From Candidatus Gastranaerophilales bacterium (lineage in GTDB: Bacteria; Cyanobacteriota; Vampirovibrionia; Gastranaerophilales; Gastranaerophilaceae): a stretch of 64,000 bases of DNA. Position numbers and translations under genes: made by a program. The number at the start of each line of letters is the position of its first letter. The first letter of the stretch is position 1. The DNA is taken from the NCBI GenBank assembly GCA_944326545.1, contig CALVEH010000003.1, positions 1 through 64,000 of the forward strand. Direction: 5' to 3'. Of this stretch, positions 55,964-64,000 are shown piece after piece. A model generated the notes under the pieces. It was not told the origin of the DNA. It saw only the letters and a list, made by a program, of their open reading frames with translations, and ran no database searches.

Positions 55964-56626
55964 TTAACAGTCCGTCTTTCCCGATGTAGTTATGTTAAGT
56001 TGCTCTTTAATTTCAGCAACTTCATAAGTAAGCCTGTTAAGTTGACATTTAATTGGGTCAGGCAATCTGTTGTGCTGTAACTGACCATCAACCATAACAC
56101 GCTGATGAACGACTCTGCCAGGTATCCCTACTACGGTAGAATCGGCAGGAACATCATCAACTACAACAGAGCCTGCTCCAATTCTGGAATTTTTGCCAAT
56201 AGTAAGATTGCCAAGAACTTTTGCTCCTGCACCAACAATTACATTGTCCTCAACTGTAGGGTGACGTTTACCATGTTCTTTACCTGTACCACCAAGAGTC
56301 ACACCTTGATACAAAAGTACATCATCTCCTATATAGGTGGTTTCGCCTATTACAACTCCCATACCATGGTCGATAAAGAATCTTCTACCAATTCTTGCGC
56401 CAGGGTGAATTTCAATACCTGTAAATATTCTGCTCCAATAAGAAATCAGACGAGGAATAACAGGAATTCCCCAATATCTGAGTTTGTGAGCAACCCTATG
56501 AGCGATAAGCGCGTGTAACCCCGGGTAACACAAAAAAACTTCGACTATATTATTAGCTGCAGGATCTTTATCATAAATTGTTTTAATATCTTCTTTAATT
56601 TGTTCAATAGCGCGTTTTAAAAGCAT
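55964..56626 (-). CDS. cysE: serine O-acetyltransferase
   Basis: First step of cysteine synthesis: acetylates L-serine. Short form (220 aa) with HALIAHRVAHKLRYWGIPVIPRLISY, IEIHPGARIGRRFFIDHGMGVVIGE (catalytic His/Asp region), GVTLGGTGKEHGKRHPTVED and GAGAKVLGNLTIGKNSRIGAGSVV left-handed beta-helix. It follows cysK by 12 bp, so O-acetylserine is made and consumed by products of one operon headed by tyrS. Confidence 0.96.
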   Translation of the reverse strand: MLLKRAIEQIKEDIKTIYDKDPAANNIVEVFLCYPGLHALIAHRVAHKLRYWGIPVIPRLISYWSRIFTGIEIHPGARIGRRFFIDHGMGVVIGETTYIGDDVLLYQGVTLGGTGKEHGKRHPTVEDNVIVGAGAKVLGNLTIGKNSRIGAGSVVVDDVPADSTVVGIPGRVVHQRVMVDGQLQHNRLPDPIKCQLNRLTYEVAEIKEQLNITTSGKTDC

Positions 56627-56638
56627 ATATCATCTTTC

Positions 56639-57559
56639 TTAATTAAATAGCGGAGTAGATATATATCTTTCTCCATAATCACAAATAACTGTAACGATAA
56701 GTTTGTCTTTATTTTCAGGTTTTCGAGACAGTTCTAAAGCTGCAAATACATTAGCACCTGAAGATATACCGCAACAAATACCCTCTTTTCTTGAAAGTAA
56801 TTTTGCAGTTTCAAAAGAGTTTTTGGTAGCAACAGTCATTACATTATCAACATATGTTCTATCAAAATTCTTCGGCACAAAATTCGCCCCTATACCTTGG
56901 ATTCCGTGTTGTCCGGCAATTCCTTGAGAAACAAGCGGACTTTCATCAGGTTCAACACCAACAATCTGTATATTTTTATTCTTGGCTTTCAAACCTTTAC
57001 CAACACCTGAAACTGTTCCGCCAGTACCAAAAGACGCAACGAAAATATCAACTTTTCCGTCTGTCTGTTCCCAAATTTCTTCTGCAGTAGAATGAACATG
57101 GCTTTCAGGATTGTAAGGATTTGAGAACTGAGAAGGTATAAAACTTTTTTCAATTAGCTCAGAAAGTTTAATAGCTTCATTAACAGCACCTTTCATGCCT
57201 GCTTGAGCAGGAGTTAAAACAACCTCTGCTCCATAACCTTGGAGCATTTTTCTTCTTTCCATACTCATATTTTCAGGCATAGTAAGAATCAACCTGTACC
57301 CTTTTACTGCACATACAAGAGCAAGCCCTATACCTGTATTACCGCTTGTAGGTTCAATAATCACAGTATCATTGTCAATCAAACCTTCTTTTTCAGCCTG
57401 TTCAATCATAAACAAAGCAGGTCTATCCTTGACCGAATTAGCCGGATTAAAAAACTCAAGCTTAACAGCAACGTTTGCATAACCGTCATTTAGCTTGTTA
57501 AGAAATACCATTGGAGTATTTCCAACAAGCTCAAGAATATTATTATGGATTTTTGACAT
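56639..57559 (-). CDS. cysK: cysteine synthase A
   Basis: PLP enzyme that makes cysteine from O-acetylserine and sulfide. ELVGNTPMVFLNKL, the PLP lysine in FFNPANSVKDRPALFM, EPTSGNTGIGLALVCAVKGY, and the phosphate-binding GTGGTVSGVGKGLK; GISSGANVFAALELS near the C-terminus. 306 aa is normal. Its ATG overlaps the tyrS stop by one base, and cysE follows after 12 bp. Confidence 0.97.
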   Translation of the reverse strand: MSKIHNNILELVGNTPMVFLNKLNDGYANVAVKLEFFNPANSVKDRPALFMIEQAEKEGLIDNDTVIIEPTSGNTGIGLALVCAVKGYRLILTMPENMSMERRKMLQGYGAEVVLTPAQAGMKGAVNEAIKLSELIEKSFIPSQFSNPYNPESHVHSTAEEIWEQTDGKVDIFVASFGTGGTVSGVGKGLKAKNKNIQIVGVEPDESPLVSQGIAGQHGIQGIGANFVPKNFDRTYVDNVMTVATKNSFETAKLLSRKEGICCGISSGANVFAALELSRKPENKDKLIVTVICDYGERYISTPLFN

Positions 57560-58785
57560 TAAACAAGCCTCATGAATTTACGTTTACCTGATTGTAGCAC
57601 TTTAGGTTCAGTTGGTACAGAGACCACAAGAGCTATATCAGAAACTTTTTCATTGTCGAGTTTTACACCGCCACCGGCAATAAGTCTTTTTGCTTCACCT
57701 TTACTGGAAACAAAACCAAGCTCTAATAATAAATCTAGAATATTTTTGTCTTCTGTCATTTTAAATGAAGGAATATCCTCAGGAATACCTTTGTTTTGAA
57801 CAACGTTAACAAATTCGTCTTGAGCTTTTTTTGTTTCTTCATCACTGTGATATTCATTAGTGATTGTATAAGCTAATTGCATTTTTATATCACGAGGATT
57901 TTCTGTTTTTAAGCGTTCTTCAATTTGTTTCAATTCTTCATCAGAAATATCTGTTAAAAGACTAAAATATTTAACAATCAATGTATCAGGTATAGACATT
58001 AATTTTCCATACATATCTTTTGCACTATCTGTCAAAGAAATGCAGTGCTCAGGATATGTTTTAGACATTTTTACCAAACCATCAGTACCTTCAATCAATG
58101 GCAAAAGCATAACCATTTGAGGGTTTGGCTTTCCATAAGCTGTTTGAATTTCTCTGCCCAAAAGAACATTGAATCTTTGATCAGTACCACCTAATTCAAT
58201 ATCTGCATCTATTGCAACTGAATCATAAGCTTGCATTAGAGGATAGAAAAATTCGTGTATAGAAATTGGTTTACCTTCCGCATATCTTTTTGCAAAGTCA
58301 TCACGTGTCATCATCTGAGCAACAGTTACTTGAGAAGCCAATTTTAACAAATCTGTCAATTGCATTGGGTGTAACCAATCTGCGTTATTAACAACCTCAG
58401 CTTTTGAAGTATCCAACACCTTTGACATTTGTTCAAAATATGTTTTTGCGTTTTCTTCAACCTGTTCTTTGCTTAATGCTGGTCTTGTTTCTGATTTTCC
58501 GGAAGGGTCACCGACCATTGCTGTAGCACCACCAACCAAAAGAACTATTTGGTGACCAAGCTCTTGAAATTTCTTAAGTTTTTTCATAACAACAGTATGA
58601 CCAAGGTGTAAATCAGGACGAGTCGGATCCATTCCGAGTTTAACTCTTATCGGTTTGCCTGATTCTTTAGATTTTTGCAATTTTATTGCAAGCTCTTTAA
58701 CACCACCAGGCAAAAGTTCTGCACCTCTTGAAATTTCTTGTGCCTGTTTTATAAATTCTTCTTTTAGTTGAAATTTTTCTTCCAT
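57559..58785 (-). CDS. tyrS: tyrosyl-tRNA synthetase
   Basis: Class I synthetase charging tRNA-Tyr. HIGH-like PTRPDLHLGHTVVMKKL, LVGGATAMVGDPSGKSETR, QAYDSVAIDADIELGGTDQRFN, KMSKS-like VKMSKTYPEH; a C-terminal S4 RNA-binding domain (LGFVSSKGEAKRLIAGGGVKLD). 408 aa is normal. It heads the tyrS-cysK-cysE operon, an uncommon combination. I see no T-box in the 87-bp upstream gap. Confidence 0.97.
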   Translation of the reverse strand: MEEKFQLKEEFIKQAQEISRGAELLPGGVKELAIKLQKSKESGKPIRVKLGMDPTRPDLHLGHTVVMKKLKKFQELGHQIVLLVGGATAMVGDPSGKSETRPALSKEQVEENAKTYFEQMSKVLDTSKAEVVNNADWLHPMQLTDLLKLASQVTVAQMMTRDDFAKRYAEGKPISIHEFFYPLMQAYDSVAIDADIELGGTDQRFNVLLGREIQTAYGKPNPQMVMLLPLIEGTDGLVKMSKTYPEHCISLTDSAKDMYGKLMSIPDTLIVKYFSLLTDISDEELKQIEERLKTENPRDIKMQLAYTITNEYHSDEETKKAQDEFVNVVQNKGIPEDIPSFKMTEDKNILDLLLELGFVSSKGEAKRLIAGGGVKLDNEKVSDIALVVSVPTEPKVLQSGKRKFMRLV

Positions 58786-58872
58786 TAATCAAATCCTCTG
58801 TTCAGTTATTTACAAATATTGTAGCAAAAATAAAAAAGTGGTAGAAATAAATATGTTTACTATCAATGTTGT

Positions 58873-60075
58873 CTAAACTAAAAGCTGCAACAACCTTTCT
58901 GTGTCTTTATCCCCTCGTCCTGATAAATTTACAACCACTATATCGTCAGCACTTGTTGTCGGCATTAATTTTTCTAAATAAGCCACAGCGTGCGCTGATT
59001 CTATTGCGGGAATAATTCCTTCTAAACGAGAGAGTCTTGCAAACGCCTGCACAGCTTCGTCATCTGTAATCGGTTCATATTTTGCAAGCCCAGTATCATG
59101 CAAATAGCAATGTTCAGGCCCACACCCAGGGTAATCAAGACCTGCAGAAATTGAATAAGATTCTCCAACATTTCCATCTTTATCGCACAACACATACTGA
59201 CGTTTACCGTGTAAAATCATCTTTTTGCCTTTAGCTAAACTAGCAGCAGTCTTTTCTGTTTCCACTCCTTCACCTGCAGCCTCAAGTCCAATAAGTTTCA
59301 CTTCAGGATTATCCATAAAAGCGTGGAATGCACCTATTGCGTTACTACCACCACCGATACAAGCCAACACATAATTAGGCAGTCTGCCTTCTTTTTCAAG
59401 GCACTGATGTTTAATTTCATTGCCTATAACAGATTGAAAAAATCTTACAATTTTAGGATAAGGATGAGGCCCCACTGCTGAGCCAAGAATATAAAAAACT
59501 TCATCACTGTGTCTTATCCAATAATCTATTGCAGCATCACACGCATCAGAAAGCGTTTTTGTTCCAGTATCAACTGAATGAACTTTTGCACCGAGAAGCT
59601 TCATTCTTTCAACATTCAAATGCTGGCGAATAATATCTTTTTCGCCCATAAAAACGTCGCATTGCAAACCAAGCAAAGTCGCTGCAGTAGCAGATGCAAC
59701 ACCGTGCTGACCTGCACCTGTTTCAGCAATAACTTTTTTAGCACCCATTCTTTTGGCCAATAATGCCTGACCAATTACGTTATTTATTTTATGCGCGCCT
59801 GTATGGTTTAAGTCTTCTCTTTTTAAATAAATCTTTCCTTTCCCATAGTAATTAGTTAAATTTTTAGCAAAATACAAAGGTGTAGGACGTCCTGAATAAT
59901 CCTTTAACAAAGAATAAACTTCATCTAAAAATTTTTCATCGTTGATTGCTTTTTCAAACTCGTCATTGAGTCTTGTTAAAACTTTTTTAAAATCATCAGG
60001 AACAAAAGCTCCACCGAATTCTCCAAAAAATCCGTCTTTATCAGGCAAATTGTAATTTAAATTTTTTACAAACAT
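58873..60075 (-). CDS. trpB: tryptophan synthase beta chain
   Basis: PLP enzyme joining indole and serine to give tryptophan. [15 protein letters not shown], the PLP lysine in [69 protein letters not shown] and C-terminal [16 protein letters not shown]. 400 aa is the TrpB1 type. No trpA is adjacent, so the complex partner or free indole must come from elsewhere. Confidence 0.96.
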   Translation of the reverse strand: MFVKNLNYNLPDKDGFFGEFGGAFVPDDFKKVLTRLNDEFEKAINDEKFLDEVYSLLKDYSGRPTPLYFAKNLTNYYGKGKIYLKREDLNHTGAHKINNVIGQALLAKRMGAKKVIAETGAGQHGVASATAATLLGLQCDVFMGEKDIIRQHLNVERMKLLGAKVHSVDTGTKTLSDACDAAIDYWIRHSDEVFYILGSAVGPHPYPKIVRFFQSVIGNEIKHQCLEKEGRLPNYVLACIGGGSNAIGAFHAFMDNPEVKLIGLEAAGEGVETEKTAASLAKGKKMILHGKRQYVLCDKDGNVGESYSISAGLDYPGCGPEHCYLHDTGLAKYEPITDDEAVQAFARLSRLEGIIPAIESAHAVAYLEKLMPTTSADDIVVVNLSGRGDKDTERLLQLLV

Positions 60076-60132
60076 ATCTACTCCTTAATTGACATAAGAC
60101 TATTTTAGCAAAAATAAAACTAAATTTTGATA

Positions 60133-60165
60133 AAAAAAGAGCAAGTACAAACCTTGCTCTTTTTA
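60133..60165 (-). terminator. terminator after DUF2582 gene 1
   Basis: AAAAAGAGCAAG...CTTGCTCTTTTT, downstream of the gene at 60191-60406. Confidence 0.85.
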
Positions 60166-60190
60166 TCTTTTAGCTAGAAACTAAATTTAA

Positions 60191-60406
60191 TTATTGAATT
60201 TCATCAACCAATCTAACTTTAGTTCTTTCACCTTTACCAGCAAGGTCAATTTTACCTTCGCCTGCTAACCAACCAATACCCATAGAAACAAAGTTTTGAT
60301 CTAAATCTAAATCTTTTTTCATTTTAGAAATAGTAGCTTCATTGTTTTTTTGATCAGCTAAAAATTCGTAAACTTTTCCAGCTGCTTCGCCAATGTAATA
60401 ATTCAT
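60191..60406 (-). CDS. DUF2582-type winged-helix protein, copy 1
   Basis: A 71-aa protein: MNYYIGEAAGKVYEFLADQ, ISKMKKDLDLDQN, MGIGWLAGEGKIDL. This is the short winged-helix pattern of DUF2582 (IG-x-x-AGKV-x-x-x-L ... lAlGWLAxExKI). Members look like DNA-binding proteins, but no target is known. A near copy lies 155 bp upstream with its own ribosome-binding site (AAGGAG) and terminator. The ATG is chosen by AAGGAG 8 nt upstream. Confidence 0.75.
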   Translation of the reverse strand: MNYYIGEAAGKVYEFLADQKNNEATISKMKKDLDLDQNFVSMGIGWLAGEGKIDLAGKGERTKVRLVDEIQ

Positions 60407-60509
60407 CTCCAAATCTCCTTCTTTTAATTACTCAAAAATAGATTTTTGTAACGAGTTTATTGTATCAAAATTTTTTAAACTTGTCATATAAATTACATAA
60501 AAATTACAA

Positions 60510-60542
60510 AAAAGAGAGCAAGTAATAAAACTTGCTCTCTTC
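60510..60542 (-). terminator. terminator after DUF2582 gene 2
   Basis: AGAGAGCAAG...CTTGCTCTCT followed by T6 on the minus strand; sequence related to the terminator after gene 1. Confidence 0.8.
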
Positions 60543-60561
60543 ATAATTATTTTAATACGAA

Positions 60562-60777
60562 CTACTTAACTTCTTCGATTAATCTAACTTTTGTTCTAGC
60601 ACCTTTACCAGAAAGATCAGCTTTACCTTCTTGAGCTAACCAACCAATACCCATAGAAACAAAGTTTTGGTTCAAGTCTAATTCTTTTTCTAATTTAGAA
60701 ATAGTAGCTTCGTTGTTTTTTTGATCAGCTAAAAATTCGTAAACTTTTCCAGCAGCTTCGCCAATGTAATAATTCAT
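60562..60777 (-). CDS. DUF2582-type winged-helix protein, copy 2
   Basis: A 71-aa paralogue of the protein at 60191, differing at 12 positions by my count; most changes are in the second helix (LEKELDLNQ for MKKDLDLDQ) and the wing. The first 28 residues, the leader and the ribosome-binding site are nearly unchanged, so the duplication, including regulatory DNA and terminator, is recent or under strong selection. Confidence 0.75.
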   Translation of the reverse strand: MNYYIGEAAGKVYEFLADQKNNEATISKLEKELDLNQNFVSMGIGWLAQEGKADLSGKGARTKVRLIEEVK

Positions 60778-60870
60778 CTTCAAATCTCCTTCTTTTTTGT
60801 ATCACAAACAGATAAATTTTATATTATTATATATAGTATATTTTGAAATATTTGTAAATGGAGATTGACC

Positions 60871-61371
60871 ATGAATACACCACTTGTAGGAAATTGTTGG
60901 AAATATGATGACAATGTTGATACTGATGTTATAATACCAGCTCGATATTTAAACACATCTGATGCAAAAGAACTCGCAAGCCACTGTCTAGAAGACATTG
61001 ACTCCTCTTTTGCAAAAAACGTAAAGCATGGTGACATAATAATTGCAGGGGAAAATTTTGGTTGTGGAAGTTCAAGAGAACACGCACCAATTGCTATCAA
61101 AGCCAGCGGAGTTTCTGTTGTAATTGCAAAATCTTTTGCTCGCATATTTTTCAGAAATGCAATAAACATTGGACTTCCAATTCTTGAAAATAAAGAAGTA
61201 GCAGATGACGCACAAAAGGGTGATGAAATAAGCGTTGATTTACACAACGGTGTGATTAAAAACATCACTAAAAACAAAGAATATGTTTGCGAAAAATATC
61301 CAAAAGAAATTCAAGATCTAATAGCACAAGGCGGATTAATTAACTACACAAAAAAGAAACTGGGAGTTTAA
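60871..61371 (+). CDS. leuD: 3-isopropylmalate dehydratase small subunit
   Basis: LeuD swivel domain: [41 protein letters not shown] (diagnostic), [16 protein letters not shown]. 166 aa, as usual for the archaeal/cyanobacterial short type. With LeuC it isomerises isopropylmalate in leucine synthesis; leuC is not in the window. The ATG with GGAGA upstream is preferred to the TTG two codons earlier. leuB follows after 99 bp. Confidence 0.95.
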   Translation: MNTPLVGNCWKYDDNVDTDVIIPARYLNTSDAKELASHCLEDIDSSFAKNVKHGDIIIAGENFGCGSSREHAPIAIKASGVSVVIAKSFARIFFRNAINIGLPILENKEVADDAQKGDEISVDLHNGVIKNITKNKEYVCEKYPKEIQDLIAQGGLINYTKKKLGV

Positions 61372-61400
61372 ATTTTTTGACTGACACATTGAAAAGGTGA

Positions 61401-61435
61401 GTCTTTGAGCTTCGAAGGCTCGAAGCGAAAAAGAC
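61401..61435 (+). other. strong hairpin between leuD and leuB
   Basis: GTCTTT and AAAGAC pair outside a GA/AAG internal loop, with GCTTCGA-AGGC-TCGAAGC inside. No T-run follows, so it is not an intrinsic terminator; it may be an mRNA processing or stability element. Confidence 0.5.
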
Positions 61436-61470
61436 GACACTAGATTAGAATAATATAAGGAGTTTAATTT

Positions 61471-62556
61471 ATGGTACATAAAATTGCAGTTTTATCAGGT
61501 GACGGAGTTGGCCCTGAAATAATACAAGAAGGTGTTAAAGTACTAAAAGCAGTACAAGAAAAATACCAAGGTGAAATAAATTTTGAATTTGAACACGCGC
61601 TAATCGGAGGCTGTGCCTATGATGAATACAAGACACCTTTACCTGATTCAACCATAGAACTTGCAAAAAAATCAGATGCTGTTTTTCTTGGGGCAGTAGG
61701 AGATTGGAAATATGACACACTTCCTCCACAAGTAAGACCAGAAAAAGCATTGCTTGGAATAAGAAAAGCACTCAATCTTTTTGCAAACCTTAGACCAGCT
61801 ACTGTTTTTGACGAATTAATAGACTCATCAACCCTAAAACCAGAAATCATAAGAGGCGTTGATATTATGGTAGTAAGAGAACTAACAGGTGATGTCTACT
61901 TTGGAGAGCCAAGAGGAATAGAAACAGTTAATGGCAAAAGAGCCGGTTTCAACAACATGATTTATTATGAAAATGAAATTGAAAGAATAGCTCACGTTGC
62001 TTTTAAAACAGCAATGAAAAGAAACAAGAAATTATGTTCTGTAGATAAAGCAAATGTACTGGACTGCTCCAGATTATGGAGAGAAATTGTCACAAATATT
62101 TCCAAAGAATATCCTGAAGTAGAATTAACGCACATGTATATAGATAATGCAGCTATGCAGCTTATAAGGAATCCTAAACAATTTGATGTTATTGTAACAG
62201 GTAATATTTTTGGAGACATTCTTTCCGATGAAGCATCAATGTTACCAGGCTCTTTAGGAATGTTACCAAGTGCAAGCTTGTCAGATACAAAACTTGGTAT
62301 GTACGAACCAATCCATGGTTCAGCACCTGACATAAAAGGTCAAAATATTGTTAACCCAATCGCGACTATATTATCAGCAGCAATGATGTTAAAATACAGT
62401 TTTTCTTTAGATACTGCAGCCCAAGACATAGAAAATGCCGTTAAATCAGTACTTAAAAAAGGCTACAGAACTAAAGATATTTATACTCAAAAAACAGAAT
62501 TGGTAACAACATCACGAATTGGTGATTTAATCGTGAATGAATTGTTAAGAAATTAA
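61471..62556 (+). CDS. leuB: 3-isopropylmalate dehydrogenase
   Basis: NAD-dependent oxidative decarboxylase of leucine synthesis. [90 protein letters not shown] with the Mg-binding Asp residues, and [17 protein letters not shown]. 361 aa is typical. AGGAG precedes the ATG. Encoded after leuD; leuA and leuC are not in view. Confidence 0.96.
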   Translation: MVHKIAVLSGDGVGPEIIQEGVKVLKAVQEKYQGEINFEFEHALIGGCAYDEYKTPLPDSTIELAKKSDAVFLGAVGDWKYDTLPPQVRPEKALLGIRKALNLFANLRPATVFDELIDSSTLKPEIIRGVDIMVVRELTGDVYFGEPRGIETVNGKRAGFNNMIYYENEIERIAHVAFKTAMKRNKKLCSVDKANVLDCSRLWREIVTNISKEYPEVELTHMYIDNAAMQLIRNPKQFDVIVTGNIFGDILSDEASMLPGSLGMLPSASLSDTKLGMYEPIHGSAPDIKGQNIVNPIATILSAAMMLKYSFSLDTAAQDIENAVKSVLKKGYRTKDIYTQKTELVTTSRIGDLIVNELLRN

Positions 62557-62712
62557 ACAATTTTTCAAAAAAATGTTTAAAAAGTATCCAATTTGGGAAC
62601 TATATACATGCAGGCAGTTAACATCCAGGCAATTCCAATTAGGTTGCGATGAAAAAAAATTTTTTAGTGGCTTGGTTTAAAAGTTTTCTGACCTGCATTT
62701 TTATTGCAATTT

Positions 62713-63567
62713 TTACACCCAGTTATTAGAATACATTCTTTGCCCAAACATTTTACATTGAGAACATTTTTCTGTTTCTAAATAACATTTCTTGCTAAAA
62801 TCACAAAGAGAAGCACCGCTTCTTGCTCTATAATCATTTATTAATGCAGCGCAATTATAAATCCCTGATTTTGTAAGCAACCTTGAAGACATGCAATCTA
62901 AATTCCAATCGCATGAAGGAACTTGCGTTGTATCAGATAACTCATTACTTTCAATTTCCTCTTGTAATATAAATGAAAAATTGATATCGTCTGTTTCAAA
63001 CTTAAATTTTTTACCCAACTCCGAAAAGCCTTCTTTAAAATCATCTATTTTTGACGGTGCAGATTTAATAACCAAAATAGGATTAAAACCATATTTATTT
63101 AAAGAAGTTATCGCATGAATTGCTTTTCTGAAACTTCCTCTTCCTGAAATCTCATCATTAGTCTTTTCATCATAATGATTTATCGTAATTTTAAAGATAA
63201 TTTCATTAGAACCTTCTTCTTCAACTCTCTTTAGAAATCTTGATTTTTTATCGTTAATACAACTGCCGTCAGAAAAAATTGTAACAGAGCAATAAGAAAG
63301 ACATAAACGTAAGATGTGATTAAATTCAGGATGAGACATTGAATTTTTTCCAATTAAATATATATATTTTAAATGCGACTTATCAACCTTAGATAAAGCA
63401 TCTTTTATTTCATCAAGTTGTAAATATTTTTTATTTTTTTGGTTAAAACTTCTGCTTCTGTACACATTAAAACTTTTTGTTTGATCTTTTACATATTCTA
63501 AATCTATAAACAAATGATTAAGTTCCTTAAGATTAACACATTGAGCCTGAATAATAGAGTTATTCAT
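62713..63567 (-). CDS. radical-SAM-like barrel lacking the CX3CX2C motif
   Basis: A 284-aa protein. YIYLIGKNSMSHPEFNHIL, then VTIFSDGSCINDK, FKITINHYDEKTNDEISGRG, FRKAIHAITSLNKYGFNPILV has the strand-helix order and the 'GEP/SDG/N-x-x-D-x-x-R' landmarks of radical SAM proteins. The C-terminus (CDWNLDCMSSRLL, IYNCAAL, CDFSKKCYLE, KCSQC) looks like a SPASM-type auxiliary cluster site. But the first 60 residues contain a single Cys (position 9), so the CX3CX2C site for the SAM-binding cluster is absent. It may be inactive, or an adapter. Lone gene. Confidence 0.55.
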   Translation of the reverse strand: MNNSIIQAQCVNLKELNHLFIDLEYVKDQTKSFNVYRSRSFNQKNKKYLQLDEIKDALSKVDKSHLKYIYLIGKNSMSHPEFNHILRLCLSYCSVTIFSDGSCINDKKSRFLKRVEEEGSNEIIFKITINHYDEKTNDEISGRGSFRKAIHAITSLNKYGFNPILVIKSAPSKIDDFKEGFSELGKKFKFETDDINFSFILQEEIESNELSDTTQVPSCDWNLDCMSSRLLTKSGIYNCAALINDYRARSGASLCDFSKKCYLETEKCSQCKMFGQRMYSNNWV

Positions 63568-63778
63568 TTTACATTCCCTTCTTAAACATACAAAATCAAT
63601 AGTGAAATTCTAAACATTTTTGCAAAATTAATAAATTACACAGTTGGATAAAAGTAGTTAGTCGACATTCTATATTCAAAAAATTTTTCAAATAAAAAAA
63701 GTTATTTCTAAACACAACAAATGATTTAACTAAAGTAGCCCTAAAAACATTCCGATAAAGAATTCACAAGGAGGGAAC

Positions 63779-63949
63779 ATGGCTACAATAATAGAAAATC
63801 AGAGCGGTCGCAGACTAATAAGAGTATCAACGGACGACATAATTTCACTTGTCAAAGAATACCAAAATATTTGTTGCACAACAAATACATATGAAGAAAC
63901 AAGAAAAGAACTTGATAAAAAAGACTTTTATATTCCGGAAGATTTTTAG
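63779..63949 (+). CDS. 56-aa hypothetical protein
   Basis: AAGGAGGGA just upstream gives a strong ribosome-binding site for MATIIENQSGRRLIRVSTDD and a helical, acidic remainder with a CC pair (NICCTTN) and end FYIPEDF. The N-terminal ENQSGRRLIRVSTDDIIS looks like the start of a small regulatory or DNA-binding protein. I do not recognise the family. Confidence 0.6.
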   Translation: MATIIENQSGRRLIRVSTDDIISLVKEYQNICCTTNTYEETRKELDKKDFYIPEDF

Positions 63950-63950
63950 A

Positions 63951-63979
63951 TTGATAACACACATAAATACTGCTATAAT
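63951..63979 (+). promoter_or_regulatory. near-consensus promoter of the next gene
   Basis: TTGATA, 17-nt spacer, TATAAT, followed by a GGAGGT ribosome-binding site at the window's end. The gene it serves is beyond 64000. Confidence 0.75.
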
Positions 63980-64000
63980 CTAGTAACAAAAAACGGAGGT

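Noticed and set aside
58786-58872. T-box before tyrS
   Set aside because: The gap is only 87 bp and has no T-box sequence or stem-loop series.
62608-62652. 14-codon ORF MQAVNIQAIPIRLR
   Set aside because: Recalls the start of leader proteins but stops at once; no more than chance can be claimed.

Overview
The window reads as a piece of an AT-rich bacterial chromosome that probably belongs to the non-photosynthetic Cyanobacteriota, most likely Gastranaerophilales/Vampirovibrionia ('Melainabacteria'). The support is indirect: an LdpA-type Fe-S protein (a family known from the cyanobacterial circadian clock), a cyanobacterial-looking GyrA tail (RATRGK-type box), a long SRP RNA, motA/motB, and a mixture of housekeeping genes with many small orphan proteins. 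No 16S rRNA is present, so the placement is inference.

Layout. 1-623: gene-free, with a 116-bp direct repeat, terminators and short CAGGAATTT repeats. 624-4370: orphan genes, two of them CheR-like methyltransferase relatives. 4574-6236: a three-gene operon (membrane protein, single-TM protein, DUF1266). 6252-10315: YkgJ-type protein, barrel-like protein, PHP phosphoesterase and MalQ. 10474-13431: ldpA, HAD hydrolase, bcp, DUF1653-like and maa. 13583-17026: DUF4914 ATPase, trxB and a secreted protein. 17093-22396: tsaE-tsaB, motA-motB, an SDF symporter and CorA. 22515-26339: a giant GH13 protein. 26383-29251: RNA-rich region with SRP RNA and two tRNA-Pro genes, each preceded by tandem structured units. 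29302-36390: GH38 mannosidase, SNase/PLD protein, AmiC and murI. 36494-39007: udk-like, nadD, yqeK and panD. 39143-45236: uvrA, lysozyme-like lipoprotein, hpt, tRNA-Lys and purA. 45463-53636: small orphans, a large membrane protein, mrnC, gyrA and pgk. 53724-60777: Alr-type PLP enzyme, nth, ferredoxin, the tyrS-cysK-cysE operon, trpB and two DUF2582 genes. 60871-64000: leuD, leuB, a degenerate radical-SAM-like protein and a 56-aa protein.

Three patterns run across the window and are not explained by single-gene annotation. (1) Units upstream of both tRNA-Pro genes begin with a copy of that tRNA's own 5' leader and 5' end and carry a hairpin cassette with a constant ACTCTGCCGA arm, constant AAC-TAAAT-GTT loop and covarying stem; a further copy lies in an unrelated place at the left edge. 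(2) About nine proteins of unrelated families (CheR-like, PHP, MalQ, GH13, HPRT, small orphans) share an N-terminal leader of the form M-[KRNQ]-[IVM]-x(n)-[ST/N]-F-x-[GA]. (3) At least four genes have a sigma70-like promoter placed so that transcription would begin at the A of the ATG (leaderless mRNA).

All calls come from reading the sequence by eye; no database search or folding program was run.
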